From the NCBI GenBank assembly GCA_965657195.1, contig CBFHNK010000085.1, positions 1-5,856 of the forward strand: a DNA stretch of 5,856 nt, read 5' to 3'. This document shows, piece by piece, positions 5,352 through 5,856 of the stretch. Below the pieces are notes generated by a model that was given only the letters and a program-made list of their open reading frames with translations, did no database searches and had not been told where the DNA came from. The first letter of the stretch is position 1. Every line of letters starts with the position of its first letter. The stretch is from TMED14 sp965657195. Lineage in GTDB: Bacteria; Bacteroidota; Bacteroidia; Flavobacteriales; Schleiferiaceae. A program made the position numbers and the translations under genes.

Positions 5352-5385
5352 CGAAAGTACAGCGATTCCGCTATCTTTACCGCAA
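5352..5385 (-). promoter_or_regulatory. Possible promoter for the GNAT-aspartokinase-acyltransferase operon
   Basis: Read on the minus strand, TACTTTCG (5359-5352) matches the Bacteroidota -7 box TAnnTTTG with one mismatch. A TTG (5385-5383) lies 23 bases upstream, at the long edge of the accepted spacing. Transcription would begin about 20-25 bases before the ATG at 5323. It sits back to back with the fbp promoter candidate in the 79-base divergent gap. Support is weak and rests on consensus only. Confidence 0.35.
5372..5379 (+). promoter_or_regulatory. Candidate -7 box of fbp
   Basis: TATCTTTA, followed by CCGC, is one base away from the TATCTTTG form of the Bacteroidota -7 element. It ends 23 bases before the fbp ATG, leaving a leader of roughly 15-18 bases. 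I see no convincing TTG at -33. The divergent operon promoter lies just upstream, so the two may compete for polymerase. Confidence 0.45.
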
Positions 5386-5402
5386 CCCTTGATAACCACG
5401 CT

Positions 5403-5856
5403 ATGAGTGCAGCACGCGCTATTACGCTGGGCGAGTACTTGGTCGAAAACCAAGAAATGTTTCCCTACGCCAAAGGGGAGCTAACCGCCCTTCTTTCGGC
5501 CATTCGCCTGGCCGCCAAAGTCGTCAACCGCGAAATCAACAAAGCCGGAATCGCCGATATTCTGGGCGCCACCGACGCCGACAACGTGCAGGGCGAGCGC
5601 CAAATGAAGCTCGACGTGTACGCCAACGACGTGTTTATCAAGGCGTTGCGCCAACGCGGCGAAGTGGCAGGCGTAGCCTCTGAAGAGCTTGAAGACTTCA
5701 TCGCCTTTACCGACCCCATTCACGCCAACGCCAAGTACATCGTGGCCATGGACCCCTTGGACGGCTCGAGCAACGTCGACGTCAACGTCTCGATCGGAAC
5801 CATTTTTAGCATTTACCGCCGGGTCACGCCGGTCGGAACGCCCGTGCAGCTCGAGG
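5403..5856 (+). CDS. fbp: Class I fructose-1,6-bisphosphatase (N-terminal part)
   Basis: An ATG at 5403 opens a frame that runs off the window edge after 151 codons, so it is 5'-complete and 3'-truncated by the window. The enzyme hydrolyses fructose-1,6-bisphosphate to fructose-6-phosphate in gluconeogenesis, in the cytoplasm. The class I marks are plain: LGEYLVENQ (9-17), NVQGERQMKLDVYAND (61-76), GVASEE (90-95) with metal-binding glutamates, and DPLDGSSNVDVNVSIGTIFSIY (117-138), where Asp117 and Asp120 bind the catalytic metals. About 45% of a usual 330-340-residue protein is visible. The start agrees with the family's N-terminus and with the promoter candidate just upstream. It diverges from the GNAT-aspartokinase operon. 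Confidence 0.95.
   Translation, partial: MSAARAITLGEYLVENQEMFPYAKGELTALLSAIRLAAKVVNREINKAGIADILGATDADNVQGERQMKLDVYANDVFIKALRQRGEVAGVASEELEDFIAFTDPIHANAKYIVAMDPLDGSSNVDVNVSIGTIFSIYRRVTPVGTPVQLE

Noticed and set aside
5465..5723. Two minus-strand frames of about 80 codons at the right edge
   Set aside because: They are antisense to fbp, whose plus-strand frame carries the class I fructose-bisphosphatase signature.

Overview
This window looks like part of a chromosome from a GC-rich member of the Bacteroidota, probably in or near the Flavobacteriales. The signs are candidate promoters resembling the Bacteroidota form (TTG, then TAnnTTTG), start codons without Shine-Dalgarno sequences, a YwqK/MORN-type lipid- or envelope-associated small secreted protein, a Bacteroidota-style outer-membrane beta-barrel, and an aspartokinase that opens with a KFGGASV motif. 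The taxon is inferred from these traits and was not tested by any search.

Layout. Positions 1-288 are the 3' end of a D-2-hydroxyacid (3-phosphoglycerate-type) dehydrogenase. A short promoter region leads into a small secreted MORN-repeat protein (339-707), which ends in a strong intrinsic terminator (732-766). A 445-base gene-free region follows (708-1152). Most of it is framed by an imperfect 34-base inverted repeat (761-794 and 1098-1131). Inside are short tandem repeats, very T-poor tracts and several small hairpins, so this may be a MITE-like or dispersed intergenic element. A secreted beta-barrel protein (1153-1815) starts 21 bases after it.

The minus strand carries an apparent three-gene operon read from right to left. 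It holds a SAT1-like GNAT acetyltransferase (5323 to 4844), an aspartokinase that starts at TTG inside a TTGA stop/start overlap (4847 to 3588), and a large two-domain acyltransferase (3578 to 1800). The acyltransferase resembles the bifunctional OlsF/GlsF enzymes that make amino-acid-containing membrane lipids. Its 3' end overlaps the beta-barrel gene tail to tail by 16 bases. Divergent from this operon is the start of fbp, a class I fructose-1,6-bisphosphatase (5403 to the window edge).

Together the genes cover core biosynthesis (serine or hydroxyacid metabolism, aspartate-family amino acids, gluconeogenesis) and cell-envelope functions (aminolipid synthesis, outer-membrane and secreted proteins). 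I see no defence system, phage, CRISPR array, tRNA or rRNA. The least explained part is the inverted-repeat-bounded intergenic element.
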